This document shows, piece by piece, positions 10,621 to 22,080 of a stretch of DNA of 64,000 nucleotides (positions are counted from its first letter, which is position 1; every line of letters starts with the position of its first letter). Under the pieces are notes generated by a model. It was not told the DNA's origin and searched no databases. It saw only the letters and a program-made list of their open reading frames with translations. The translations under genes and the position numbers were made by a program. This DNA comes from Agelaius tricolor. Lineage: Eukaryota; Chordata; Aves; Passeriformes; Icteridae. The DNA lies in contig JALJCS010000029.1 of assembly GCA_023055355.1 (NCBI GenBank), forward strand, positions 6,500,001 to 6,564,000. Direction: 5' to 3'.

Positions 10621-12523
10621 TCTCAGGGTGCCCCAGCCCTCATTAGCTCTGTGATCCCCTCCAAGCTGGAGGTGCTCACACCTCACCAGCTCCCCCCGCA
10701 GCATTTATCCCCTCCCAGCTCTCCCAAATGTCAGGCACCTGTGAAAAACCCACAAGTTTCAGCTCCTGCCTGGATTTTAAATATCAAGATGCCATTAAGG
10801 CTCTCTCAGTGCCCTCCAGGAAGCAAAATGAGAGGACAATGGCAATTCCTGGGCTCTTTGTGGCTTCCTCCTTCTCTAGACTCCCATGGGGATAACGATG
10901 CTGCTCCCCAGGCCCCCCACTCTGTACAGCAGGCTCTGGATTCGAGGCACAAGGGAGCAGCAAGGGCTGGATCAAAGGAGTTTTCCAGGCATTATTCATC
11001 CCAAAATAATCATCCCTGCAATATTCATCAGGGATGGCCCAGACCCAAACAGCTCCTGGCTGGTTTAGGTGCTGCTGGTGCACTGAGAAGGTGACACTCA
11101 AAGACCTCCTCCACTCAGAATTTCCCAATAATTTTACAAGAAAGACCCAAAAAGAGAAGGAAATGTCCCCAATCCGATGGGAACCTGCCAGGCAGCACCA
11201 GCCCCTTCTTAAGGGACTCCTTTAAAATTCACCTCACCCTTTCCTGCTCCCTCATTGTCCAACATTTCCCTGTTCCACTTCCCTGTTTCCAAATGGAATC
11301 CTCAAAAACAAATCTCAGTAACAAACCCCAAGGGAATGAATGGAGGCAGGGGGGGATGGAGAGGTGACATTCATTTCTCCCCCCCAAAAGAGACACCTGA
11401 CAGTTCCTGCTGCTGAGTGTGTGACAGTCGTATTCAGGGGGATAATTGACTCCCTGTCAATTAGACAGGGAAATCAGATCAAAGTTATAATAAGATTTCT
11501 ATAAAAAAATAATAAAAATTGAATATGAACAGAGAATGGAAGGAAATAAAATGTACAGAATGGTCTAATGGGGGAAAGGATGGAGAGGGACCCTTTGGAG
11601 AAGGAGTGGGAGCACAGCTGAGCTTCCTCTGGCTTGGAATCACTTCAGTGCTACCACAGACCTGGAGAAATTATACTGAACATTAAAAGCTTCATCTCTA
11701 GGTCCAGAAAGGGGCCTGAACACCTGGAGACATCCTAAACAACACCTGGAAGGAAAGGCTGCTCTCCCCTCGCTGCTCAGGGCATGGAAAACCCTGTGTC
11801 ACCACCCCTCCTTTCAAAGGCTGGTGAACTGGGAACTCCTCTTTGAGGGTAAAATTCTGCAGGAAAATTCCCATTTTCTTTGCCAGGCACTGCGGTTGTG
11901 TTTTCCAGAGCATCCTCACCTCCGTGCACTCTGATCCCAGCACAGCATTCCAACAGCCACTGATACTTCCCCTGTTTGATATTTTTGTCACTTCTCCTTG
12001 TTTTTTTCCCCATTTTTTTCACTCCTTTAGGAAAAAAAAAAATCTCTCTCCCTCTGCTTTCCTTCCCCTCCAATAGAAGCCTGCACTTCTCTGCTCCCTT
12101 TCTCAATTTCCACTCTCTGTTTGGCCGAATCCAATTCTATTTAAACTAAATTACTTTATTGGTGCCACTGAAAACACAGGGCTTGCAGGAGCCATTAGGA
12201 ACACGTTCAACCCCACATTATGGAAAAAAACATTTAAGGGAAGGAACTCTCCAGCAAATGGAATCAATACATTCCAGGTGAAGAATTGCCAGGCATGGGA
12301 GGAAAGGAGTTGGAGTCAAACTCGACAACATTCCGAGCTGATAATGTGTCAGGACATCAGCAGCAGCATTCCAAGTGCCCTTGATGCCTCAGGGTTTGGC
12401 TTTTATATTTTTCAGGTTCTGTTCTGCTTTAGTGTGTGGGTCTGGGCTTCATATTAAGGGATAGTGAGCTCTGTGTGCAGAGCAGGGAGACAAAACAATT
12501 CCTGCTCCAGCTGGGGACCAAGG
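10621..12523. other. Unique intergenic sequence
   Basis: No gene or repeat family is recognised. A short A-rich segment lies at about 11490-11545. Confidence 0.45.
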
Positions 12524-12529
12524 ACAACC
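12524..12529. repeat. First copy of the ACAACC target-site hexamer
   Basis: It directly precedes the TG terminus of the LTR at 12530. The same hexamer recurs at 12917-12922 and 13255-13260. Confidence 0.85.
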
Positions 12530-12916
12530 TGTGATGGTGTTTGCAGGGGTCCCAGGATGAGGGAAGAGATGAGGATCTGACTCCATGTTTCAGAAGGCTG
12601 ATTTATTATTTTATGATATATATTACATTAAAACTATACTAAAAGAATAGAAGAAAGGGTTTCATCAGAAGGCTGGATAAGAATAGAAAAAGAAAGAATG
12701 ATAACAAAGGTTTGTGGCTCAGACTCTCTGTCCGAGCCAGCTGGGCTGTGATTGGCCATTAATTAGAAACAACCACATGAGCCCAATCCCAGATGCACCT
12801 GTTGCATTCCACAGCAGCAGATAACCATTGTTTGCATTTTGTTCCTGAGGCCTCTCAGCTTCTCAGGAGGAAAAAAGCCTAAGGAAAGGATTTTTCATGA
12901 AATATCATGGCTACAA
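12530..12916 (-). mobile_element. ERV solo LTR (387 bp) with perfect 6-bp TSD
   Basis: The + strand reads TGTGATGGTG at the left and GGCTACA at the right, so both termini are intact TG/CA. In the retroviral orientation (minus strand) a CCAATCACAG box is followed by a TATA-like AT-rich stretch and AATAAATCAGCC polyadenylation signal. ACAACC flanks it on both sides (12524-12529 and 12917-12922). Six-base duplications are typical of the class II (ERVK-like) group. No internal retroviral sequence remains, so this is a solo LTR formed by recombination. Confidence 0.9.
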
Positions 12917-12922
12917 CAACCT

Positions 12923-13254
12923 GTGCAGCCTCCAGCCAGGTAATAATCAGCACGGATTCCATGACTCACAGAAGGCTGATCAATAATCTTTATTAAGAAA
13001 CCCATTGCTCTTACAGACAGGTACAATACAGGTGGACCTAATTGCTTCTGCAATCCAAACACCATCACCAGTGGCTAATGAAGGAGCCACCCTTTGGTGA
13101 ACAAATGCCCGTAACACATTCCACGTGTGCACAGCACCAGGTGCAAGGGGAGATAAAAATTGTTTCTCATTCTTTTCTCTGATCTTCTCACAGACTTTTC
13201 CCAGAACCAGGCCTGGAAAGTTGCGTTTCTCTCTGTGACCAGAGAGCTGCCACA
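12923..13254 (-). mobile_element. Second, diverged ERV solo LTR (332 bp) sharing the same TSD
   Basis: It starts TGTGCAGCCTCC on the + strand and ends GAGCTGCCACA. On the minus strand it has an AATAAAGATT signal followed by GATCAGCCTTCTGTGAG, parallel to the 12530 element. Its U3 differs: GGAATGTG and GGGAG blocks are visible but most of the sequence does not align. It is flanked by ACAACC at 12917-12922 and 13255-13260. It is therefore a related but distinct LTR subfamily, placed head to tail with the preceding one and sharing the middle hexamer. Confidence 0.8.
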
Positions 13255-13289
13255 ACAACCAACCCAAATCTCAGCCCAGGAGCACAAAC

Positions 13290-13690
13290 ACCGTGGGCTG
13301 GAGAGAGAAAAACAAGGATGGGACTGCAGGGGCTAAAGCTGGAATGGGACAATGAACTGCAAGATGCAAATGGAGCAGAACTGATCCAAGGGAGAGACCC
13401 CGGGAGCGCTTGTGCATTTTGAGACCATTTGGGTTCATCTTGGGTTCATTTTGAGACCATCTTGGGTTCATTTTGTGACCATTTTGGTTCATCTTGGGTT
13501 CATTTTGGGGCCATTCTGGTTCATCTTGGGTTCATTTTGGGACCATTTTGGTTCACCTTGGGTGCAGCCCTGGCTGGGCTCTTGTGCTGCCCAAGGTGGA
13601 TCCATTGAGGAGATCCTTTTAATAAATCCCTGCTTTATTCTTTAACTCTGCCCAGCCTCTGTTCCAGGCCAGCCTTCCCAAGTCACCCCT
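13290..13690 (+). mobile_element. Probable LTR remnant containing a minisatellite
   Basis: The right end reads CTTTTAATAAATCCCTGC, then TTTATTCTTTAACTCTG, then GCCAGCCTTCCC, the usual R/U5 style of many songbird LTRs. AATAAA is at 13621-13626. Upstream is a purine-rich GGGCTGGAGAGAG block. Neither terminus nor a target duplication could be fixed, so the limits are approximate. Confidence 0.5.
13415..13560. repeat. ~32-33-bp minisatellite within the LTR remnant
   Basis: Four to five units of TTTTGGGACCATTTTGG, then TTCATCTTGGGTTCA. It probably expanded from LTR sequence. Confidence 0.85.
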
Positions 13691-14461
13691 TGATTCCTGA
13701 GCAGCCTTTCCCAAATGGATGCTCCCTCATTTTTCTGGGCTGGGAGCTGGAGCTGTTCCCTTTGGATCCCTTCCTGGCTGTGCTGCTGCCAATGAATCCA
13801 CACTTCTGTGTCACTTCTGAGTCACATCTCAGATGGGGCTGAGGGTGGGCAGAGGCATTTTTAGACCCAAAGGGGGAGTGAGTGTTGTCTGTGGCCAATT
13901 TTAGCAGGTGGCCTCAAGTGACCTCTGATTCCAAAGGTTTTTTGCCTGGTTTGGGTTGATTTTCTCTAGGAACAATTCTTAATTACCACACTGGGGCAAG
14001 GGAGCCTCACTTGGAACAAGCAAGTCCTTAATTACACTCTTTAAAATCTGTGTAATTCCACCCTTCCTGAAGGAATCAGGAGTTTTCCATCTCCTTAAAC
14101 ACATTTTTTTTAAAAATTAAATATTTTTTTTAAATTTTTTCCCTTACCACAGAGCCAGACCAGCAAAGCTTTGCCTGGTGCACCTCAGAGAGGCACCCTG
14201 AAGCCAAGAGCTTGCTGTGAGAGCTGTGCCATCAAAAGCCAGGCTTAAAACCCTGACCCAGCCACCAAAACCAAGATTTAAAGAGATAAAGGAGAAAGAA
14301 ATCACCCACCAGTTACACACACACAAAAATCAGCAAAATCTGCCTTAATAAATTTACAAATTCCCATTAGACAGCATTGAACATGTGGATAAATAAATTA
14401 TGAAAGGAAGAAATGGTTAAATTGTAATTTTTTGGTGTTCACAAGTAACAAGTGATAGGAT
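13691..14461. other. Unique intergenic sequence
   Basis: No gene is recognised. T- and A-runs lie at about 14104-14140. Confidence 0.45.
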
Positions 14462-14735
14462 GAGGGGGAAAAGGCCTCAAGATGCACCAGAGGAGGTTTA
14501 GGCTGGATTTTAGGGAAAATTTCCTCACCAAAAGGTTTGGCCCAGGGGATTGAACAGATCCTGGAGGGATTTAACAGAGGTGTGGATGTGGGGACACGTG
14601 GTGGCAGCGCCAGTGTTAGGGTTGTGGCTGGACTCAATATTAAAGAATTTTCCAACCTAAATGATGATTCTATTCCATGAACTCACTGTAAATAGTAAAT
14701 AAATAATGATTCTATTCCATGAATGATGATTCTAT
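14462..14735 (+). mobile_element. CR1 LINE 3' fragment
   Basis: It follows the CR1 3' region: AGGTTTAGGCTGGATTTTAG, then GGAAAATTTCCTCACCAAAAGG-type sequence, GGATTTAACAGAGGTG, TGGCTGGACTCAATATT, and finally TTTTCCAACCTAAATGATGATTCTAT. The ATTCTATG-like tail is degraded and duplicated, with ATGATTCTATTCCATGAA occurring three times with AT-rich insertions (14658-14745). Confidence 0.8.
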
Positions 14736-14745
14736 TCCATGAATT

Positions 14746-15806
14746 CACTGTAAACAGATTTTCAGAAGCCATGGGGATTTCTGGACTCCAGATTCATTCA
14801 CACAGAGCTTGGTGGCTTTCCTGGAATGGATCACTGGGGACAAAGCCACCTTCCCCACCAGGAATTGTCATTTTTCCCTTGCCTAATGCACTTTTTCTGT
14901 TTCCCCACACTTATGCACCCCAAGCTGAGCCCCCTGCCCTGCTTCTGTCCCCTCTGAGCTGGGGACAGCTCCCTGTCCTCACTGGATTATCATCTTATCA
15001 TCCCCTTGTTCTGACAACTCCTGGAGGCTCCAAAAATCCCAACACAGACCAAAAAAGATAAAAAAGAAATTTCAGTTTTCTCCTTGGAAACAATCAGCCA
15101 GAGCATGTTGTGCTTACTGCAGAGATTAGGAGGTCTCAATAAAAATTTGATTTTTAGCACAGAACTGTCAGTGCTGCCTCCCTGTCACCCCTGGGGATGG
15201 CACAGCTTTTTAAGACACCTCAAATCCCAGGGAAGGAATATTGTGATTATTCCAGATGAGGAATATTATTGTTGTTATCCCAGATAAATCATGTCAAAGC
15301 CCTGGCAGAGCACCACCACACCTGAGTGAGAAGTTGCAAACACTCACTGATAATGTTTGTCAAAACAAAGAACAACAAAATAATGGAGATAAATCCGGAG
15401 TGTGCTGAATTCTGAGAGTTAAATTACACAGCACTGAGGACCCAGCTGCTGACAGGGGTGCATTAATCATTATTAATTGGGATGGTTATCTCCTCTTCTG
15501 CTTTATGTGTCCTTAATAGCACTAAATGCTTGCAAAATAATTTGTTATTCATCATAATTGATCGCTTTCCTCCTAAATATTAATCCTCAGAGCCATCCCT
15601 GTGTGGGACCTGGGAAGTTTCCCTCTCTGAGGAGAGACCTTGCAGTGCCCTTTTCAAACATTCCTGATGCAGTTTCTGTCTGCATTTCCCTCTTTTGGTT
15701 TCATTGCTCTCCCTCCCCGAGCCTGCAAATAAAAATTAATTTCTGAGCGTGCTGCAAACAAAGCCTGGCCTGGAAAGGCCTCCAGTGGAATCCTGGATGA
15801 TGGTTT
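14746..15806. other. Unique intergenic sequence
   Basis: No gene is recognised. The CT-rich patch at 14860-14960 is unremarkable. Confidence 0.45.
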
Positions 15807-16552
15807 TAGTTCAAACTGCACTGCCCAGGCCTGGTTTAACAAATTCCCCCCTCAAACTGTACTGCCCGGGCCGGGTTTAACAAATCCGCCCCTCAAACTG
15901 CACTGCCCGGGCCGGGTTTAACAAATCCGCCCCTCAAACTGCACTGCCCGGGCCGGGTTTAACAAATCCGCCCCTCAAACTGCACTGCCGGGCCGGGTTT
16001 AACAAATCCGCTCCTCAAACTGCACTGCCCGGGCCTGGTTTAACAAATCCGCCCCTCAAACTGCACTGCCCGGGCCGGGTTTAACAAATCCGCCCCTCAA
16101 ACTGCACTGCCCGGGCCGGGTTTAACAAATCCGCCCCTCAAACTGCACTGCCCGGGCCGGGTTTAACAAATTCCCCCCTCAAACTGCACTGCCCGGGCCG
16201 GGTTTAACAAATCCGCCCCTCAAACTGCATTGCCCAGGGCAGGTTTAACAAATCCGCCCCTCAAACTGCACTGCCCGGGCCTGGTTTAACAAATCCGCCC
16301 CTCAAACTGCACTGCCCGGGCCTGGTTTAACAAATCCGCCCCTCAAACTGCACTGCCCGGGCCGGGTTTAACAAATCCGCCCCTCAAACTGCACTGCCCA
16401 GGCTGGATTTAACAAATCCGGCCCTCAAACTGCACTGCCCGGGCCTGGTTTAACAAATCCGCCCCTCAAACTGCACTGCCCGGGCCAGGTTTAACAAATC
16501 CGCCCCTCAAACTGCACTGCCCGGGCCGGGTTTAACAAATCCGCCCCTCAGC
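15807..16552. repeat. 41-bp GC-rich satellite, about 18 copies
   Basis: Each unit reads CTCAAACTGCACTGCCCGGG, then CCGGGTTTAACAAATCCGCC. Copies are very uniform; differences are mainly CpG to TpG or CpA changes (CCGGG versus CCTGG or CCAGG). Each unit carries a palindromic GCCCGGGC and two or three CpG sites, so the array forms a local CpG cluster unrelated to a promoter. Confidence 0.95.
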
Positions 16553-16597
16553 ATCTGCCAGGGGCTGCAGGGGGAGGTCACAGACTGAGCTGGAGCT

Positions 16598-17525
16598 TCC
16601 CAAAAACCCTCATTCCTTGCCAAAAATCACCGGCAGCAGCTGGGCTGAGGGGAGGGCAGAGAACATCCCAGGCTCAGAGAGGTGCAGAATTCCAGGGAAA
16701 TCCATCAGGGATCCCAAATCCTCTCCCTGGGAAGGCAGAGAGCCCAGCACAGCCCTGGAGATGGTCAGGGACAGCAAAAAGTCAGACCAGGAACCAAAAT
16801 AATTCAAATCCATCATTCCAGCAGCCAAAATTCCCAGATTAAACATCCATTCCCAAATTCTCTCCCTGGGAAGGCAAAGAGCCCAGCACAGCCCTGAGAG
16901 ATGGGGAGGGACAGCAAAAAGTCACACTGGGCACTGAAATAATCCAAATCCGTCATTCCAGCAGCCAAAATTCCCAGATTAGACACCCATCCTCACATTC
17001 TGCTCCAGGGAAATGCCAAAACTTCCCAAAAATCCTCATTCCTTGCCAATCATCCCCTGCAGCAGCTGGGCTGAGGGGAGGGCAGAGAACATCCCAGGCT
17101 CAGAGAGGTGCAGAATTCCAGGGAAATCCATCAGGGATCCCAAATCCTCTCCCTGGGAAGGCAGAGAGCCCAGCACAGCCCTGGGAGATGGGGAGGGAGA
17201 ACAAAAAGTCACACTGGGCACCAAAATAATCCAAATCCATCATTCCAGCAGCCCAAATTCCCAGATTAAATCTCCTCCCCAGGAAGGCAAAGAGCCCAGC
17301 ACAGCCCTGGGAGATGGGGAGGGATAACAAAAACTCAGACCAGGAACCAAAATAATCCAAATCCATCGTTCCAGAAGTGTTCTTGGATGGAAAAAACAGC
17401 CCAAATTCTCAGATTAGACACCCATCCCCACATTCTGCTCCAGGGAAGTGCCAAAACTCCCCAAAAATCCTCATTCCTTGCCAATCATCCCCTGCAGCAG
17501 CTGGGCTGAGGGGAGGGCAGGGCTG
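16598..17525. repeat. Higher-order repeat, ~424-436-bp period, nested ~130-bp units
   Basis: The block CCTCATTCCTTGCC, then GCAGCAGCTGGGCTGAGGGG begins at 16598, 17022 and 17458. Within each large unit a smaller block (CTCTCCCTGGGAAGGCA, then GAGCCCAGCACAGCCCTG, then ATCATTCCAGCAGCC) recurs every ~120-150 bases. Two full large units and a partial third are present. Confidence 0.88.
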
Positions 17526-18188
17526 AACTCACTGTGGGGTCACAAAAACTGGGAAAAATTCCAGGTGTGGCAGAGAAACCCCTGCTAGGAATATTCCCAT
17601 CCTAACACCCAGCCTGCTTTAATCCCTGACAGGAAATTTGCTTTAAAACAAAGCTTCAGCCCTAGAAAACATTAAAAAATTTGCCCCTCGTTATCCACTG
17701 CTTCCCATTTATCCACAATTTTTCATCTGAGCTCATTTAGAACACCTGGTGCCCCTCGAACTCATTGGAGAGCTTTTTGAAACCTAAATATTATCAGCTG
17801 CATTGTTTTTATCACCTTTTGTCCTTTTTCTCCTGGCCCTTGAAGTCTCCAGACTGTTTAATTAGCAGACCTGGAGCAAAATCCATTTATCTGAAGGCTC
17901 TTTAGAGCAGAGCATTCCTGTTGGCATCTGTTAACCACAAAACCTGGCCTCAAACTTTTTATTTCTGAAAGAAAAAAATCAGAAGTTCTCTCGATGAACA
18001 GCAAAGAACCTGAAACAGAAGCAAGCCCAAACAAATAATCCTAAAATGGGCTCCAAAATGAGGTAATCAGTGCTAATGACCCAGAATTTCGAATTTTCAC
18101 ATTAAAATGAGCAGCACTGGGGAAGGAAAATTCAGATTTTTGGAGGGGATAGAGGAGGAAAAGGATTGGAGGTTTTTTTTTCCCCCAA
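17526..18188. other. Unique intergenic sequence
   Basis: Nothing is recognised as a gene or repeat. Confidence 0.45.
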
Positions 18189-18214
18189 TTATTATTATTA
18201 ATTATATATTAATA

Positions 18215-18275
<61 letters not shown>
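18189..18275. repeat. (TTA)n microsatellite
   Basis: The core of about 20 uninterrupted ATT units is preceded by an imperfect ATTATATATTAATATATT segment. It yields a spurious run of tyrosines in one frame. Confidence 0.95.
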
Positions 18276-19514
18276 TATTCCTCCCTTTCCTTCCTAAGTG
18301 ATGAAAGGGGATTTTTGGAGCAAAAAGTGAAGGGACAGTGAAGGAAAATCAGCGAATTAAAGCATTTTTAAATTCATTCTCCTCTAAGTCTCTCAAGGTG
18401 TTTTTGCTCCCTGCAGGTTCCAGCTCACAGCAGGTCCCACCACAACACAGAAAAGGGGTAAAAAAATCCTAAAAAAGGCAAAATTTTTCACAAAACTCGA
18501 GGCAAACCTGGAGAAAGAGCCACCCCTGAGGGCCAGGGGGGGTTTGGAGCTGTGCTCACCCACCCTGATCAGCAGAGCCGGGAAACTGCTCCAAAAAGGG
18601 ACAAATATTGAACTTTTCTGTCAATTCCATCAACTAAGCAGCAACAGAGATGCTTTCCCTGCCCCAATCCATGAGGTTTTGCTACAAATGCACACTTTCC
18701 AGGATATCTGGCAGCAATCTGGAGGGAATGAAACTTCCCAGGGATATTTTGCAATTTCCACTCAAGCTCAGTCTGTCTTTATATTCACTGTCATCTAAAC
18801 TGTGAATATATTATATTTTTTTCTCCCCCCCCAGCCCCCAACTTTCCAATTTTATCCTCTCCCATCAGCCTGTCATTGCTGGGATAGGAGCTGGGGAATT
18901 TTTTTTTTTTATTTATTTCTTTCTTAGGCAGGAACTTCACCTTAATGTGTTATAATACAAAACATAACAGCCATCACTGGCTTGGGTGGCAAAGTTAATA
19001 TTTCATTTTCAGGTGTTTTACATCCTGATGGCTTCCCACGAACATCAGAGGTAATTCTCACATTTTTCACTGGGAAATGTAATGGGCTGGAAAGACATTC
19101 CCAAGTTCTGCTTTCAGCTGAGGCACAAATGGAATAAAAACCTGCAAAAACGCAGTGGTGCTGCCTATTTTGGGGCAGAATTTCTGAGATCTGTTTAATA
19201 ATCACGTTGATCGGGGAGACAACAGAAGATTTTCTTCCCTTTAGTTCGCTCCCCACACAAATGAGAGGAAAAGCAATGGCTGCATTTACACCCAGAGCCA
19301 ATCTTTAAGGCAGTGGTGTGGAAAATTGCATTGATACCTCCTCACTAAAATGATCAACGTTATTGAACAGCAGCAAAAGCTGCACATTTGCATCAGGCTT
19401 TTAAAAAGAAATCTTCATCTCCCCTCCCTGAGAAATCAAACAGGAGCTACAACGATTTTACCTGGACGTTTCCCAAGGATTTAACTGGAGGCCAATTTAT
19501 TTGTGGGGGCAGAG
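18276..19514. other. Unique intergenic sequence
   Basis: No gene is recognised. A T-run lies at 18900-18912. Confidence 0.45.
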
Positions 19515-20295
19515 GAAAACTTATTGACCAAGGGGGTTTAAAACAGGAGATTAAAAAACTGGAGATTTTAAAAATTGGAGTGTAAAACTGGAGGGAAATT
19601 GAGCTTTGGAGGAGGGGATTTGGTGGTTTATAGGTCTGGGTTTCCAGGTGGGGTGTGGTCCTTTCAAAGCTTCCAAATTGAACTAAACTGAAGTAAAGTG
19701 GAGTTAAACTTAATTTGAGATTGAAACAGGTGTGAAAATTCAGAAAAAACTCAGATTGCTGTGGTGAGCTTATTGACCAAGGGGGTTTAAAACTGGAGTT
19801 TAAAAAATGGAGTTTTTAAAAATTGGAGTGCAAAACTGGAGGGAAAATTGAGTTTTGGAGGAGGGGATTTGGTGGTTTACAGGGCTGGGTTTCCAGGTGG
19901 GGTGTGGTCCTTTAGTTTAGATCAGTTCAACCAAATTACACTGAACTAAACTAAAATGGAATTAAATTTAACTTGCTTGGAGCCATGAGATTGAAGCAGG
20001 TGTGAAAATTCAGAAAAAATTCAAATTCCTGTGGTGAGCTTATTGACCAAGGGGGTTTAAAACTAGAGATTAAAAAACTGGAGTTTTTAAAAATTGGGTT
20101 ATAAAACTGGAGGGAAAATTGAGTTTTGGAGGAGGTGGTTTACAGGTCTGGGTTTCCAGGTGGGGTGTGGTCCTTTCAAAGCTGCCAAACTGAACTAAAC
20201 TAAAGTAAAACAGAATTAAATTTAACTTGCTTGGAGCCATGAGATTGAAGCAAGTGTGAAAATTCAGAAAAAATTCAGATTGCTGTGGTGAGCTC
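19515..20295. repeat. Three-copy tandem repeat, ~250-270-bp period
   Basis: TTATTGACCAAGGGGGTTTA starts at 19521, 19770 and 20040. Each copy continues with AAAACTGGAG, GGTTTCCAGGTGGGGTGTGG and TGAACTAAACTAAA blocks and ends GAAAAAATTCAGATTGCTGT. Copies are about 90 percent alike by eye. Confidence 0.9.
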
Positions 20296-21365
20296 ACCTT
20301 TCTGTGCAGGTGGTGTCCCCCTGACTGCCCAAATCAATGGGAAATGGGATTTCCAATTCATCACAACAAAGAAACAGAATCCAGGGAATTAATCAAATCA
20401 CAGACAGAGTCTAACAGCAGCTGAAACATTTTTATTGCCAATATTTCTTCGCTGCCAGCAGAAAAAGATCTCATCCCTTATCACAAACTCTGGGTTTTTT
20501 AAAGGCCAGACAAGTTCATTGTGGCAGCACTGAAATCCAGCCCTCCCTCTCCTGCATTTATTCCTTGTTTCCCAGCAGGGCTTCTGCTCTCCTCAGCCTC
20601 CTCCTCTAATGCTGCACATCAAGGTTTTAAGAGTTATTTATTTACAAATAATTCCACTTTCCTCTAAGCTTTTAATTCACCCTAATTAAAATCCTAACAC
20701 CGGCAGGCTTTGCCTTTAGTTTTTAAATTAAAAGAAAATTCTTGAATTGCTCCAGAACAGTTTTGTTGGGTTTTTTTTTGTTTTGTTTTTTTTTTCCTTA
20801 TCCCCACAGGGTTCTCCATGCAGGTAATCCTTGAAAAATAATATGGTTTTGGCAATGTCTGAGCTCCAAAAAGTTCCCTTCTTTCCATGGATTTCATGGG
20901 CTCCAAGGGATTTTTTCAGCCTGTGCACAGTTAAAACGTTGGTCAGGCTGATTTCCAGGAGCCCTGGGACCAAGCAGAGCTCACATCCCATGGCAGATCC
21001 CATCTCTCTGGAGCACTGTGGACAGAGAAAAGCTCTCTTGATGTAAAAGGGAGGGAAAAGTGGTGAAAAAGGAGAAAAGGAGAGCGGCTGGAAAGGTACA
21101 GCTCTGGCAGGGCTTTCATCTCAAATCCAAGGGAGAATTCCCTGAGAGGGCTCCAGGATGAGCAGGGAGCACCAGGGAGAGGAGCTGAGCCCAGGGAAAG
21201 GTGACAAATCATCCTCTGGTCATGATGCCTCAGGTTTTGGCTTTTCTGTTTTTCAGATTTTCAGGTTTTGGCTTTTCTCTTTTTCAGATTCTGCGCTGCT
21301 TTAGTGCGCAGGGAGAGCACAAAGCTCTGAGCAGGGGCTGCTGCGGGGTACCCACACTGGGAGAA
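20296..21365. other. Unique intergenic sequence
   Basis: No gene is recognised. T-rich runs lie at 20765-20797. CAGGTTTTGGCTTTTCT is repeated at 21230 and 21263. Confidence 0.45.
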
Positions 21366-22080
21366 AGGAGAAGGGAGAAGAAATGGGAGGAGAAATGGGA
21401 GAAGAAATGGGAGGAGAAATGGGAGAAGAAATGGGAGAAGAAATGGGAGAAGAAATGGGAGAAGAAATGGGAGAAGAAATGGAAGAAATGGGAGAAGAAA
21501 TGGGAGAAGAAATGGGAGAAGAAATGGGAGAAGAAATGGGAGAAGAAATGGAAGAAATGGGAGAAGAAATGGAAGAAATGGGAGAAGAAATGGGAGAAGA
21601 AATGGAAGAAATGGGAGAAGAAATGGGAGAAGAAATGGAAGAAATGGGAGAAGAAATGGGAGAAGAAATGGGAGAAGGCAAAGGGAGGAGAAGGGAGAAG
21701 GAGAAGGGAGAGAAGGGAAGGGAGAAGAAAAGGGAGAAGGGAAGGGAGAAGGCAAAGGGAGGAAAAGGGAGAAGGAGAAGGGAGAGAAGGGAAGGGAGAA
21801 GAAAAGGGAGAAGGGAAGGGAGAAGGCAAAGGGAGGAAAAGGGAGAAGGAGAAGGGAGAAAGGGAAGGGAGAAGAAAAGGGAGAAGAGAAGGGAGAAGAA
21901 AAGGGAGAAGAAATGGGAGAAGAAGTAGGAGAAGGCAAAGGGAGGAGAAGGGAGAGAAGGGAAGGGAGAAGAAAAGGGAGAGAAGGGAAGGGAGAAGAAA
22001 AGGGAGAAGAAGGGGAGAGAAGAAGAAGAGTAGAGAAAAAGAAGAGAGAAAAAGAAGAGGAAAATAAGAAGAGGGGAGAA
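21366..22080. repeat. Purine-rich satellite, 12-bp GGGAGAAGAAAT core
   Basis: The first ~310 bases are nearly pure 12-bp units with 9-bp deletion variants (GGAAGAAAT). The remainder is GGGAGAAG/GGGAAGGGAGAAG with sparse GGCAAAGGGAGG marks. Pyrimidines are rare on this strand. Because 12 and 9 are multiples of three and stop codons are absent, long Glu/Lys/Trp or Ser/Pro/Phe frames run through it on both strands. They are not genes. Confidence 0.95.

Noticed and set aside
10037..10704. Minus-strand frames of 162-192 codons, Gly/Glu/Trp-rich
   Set aside because: They come from the pyrimidine-rich minisatellite and have no unique sequence or domain.
15807..16552. CRISPR-like regular array
   Set aside because: Units are contiguous 41-bp tandem copies with no unique spacers, in a vertebrate genome.
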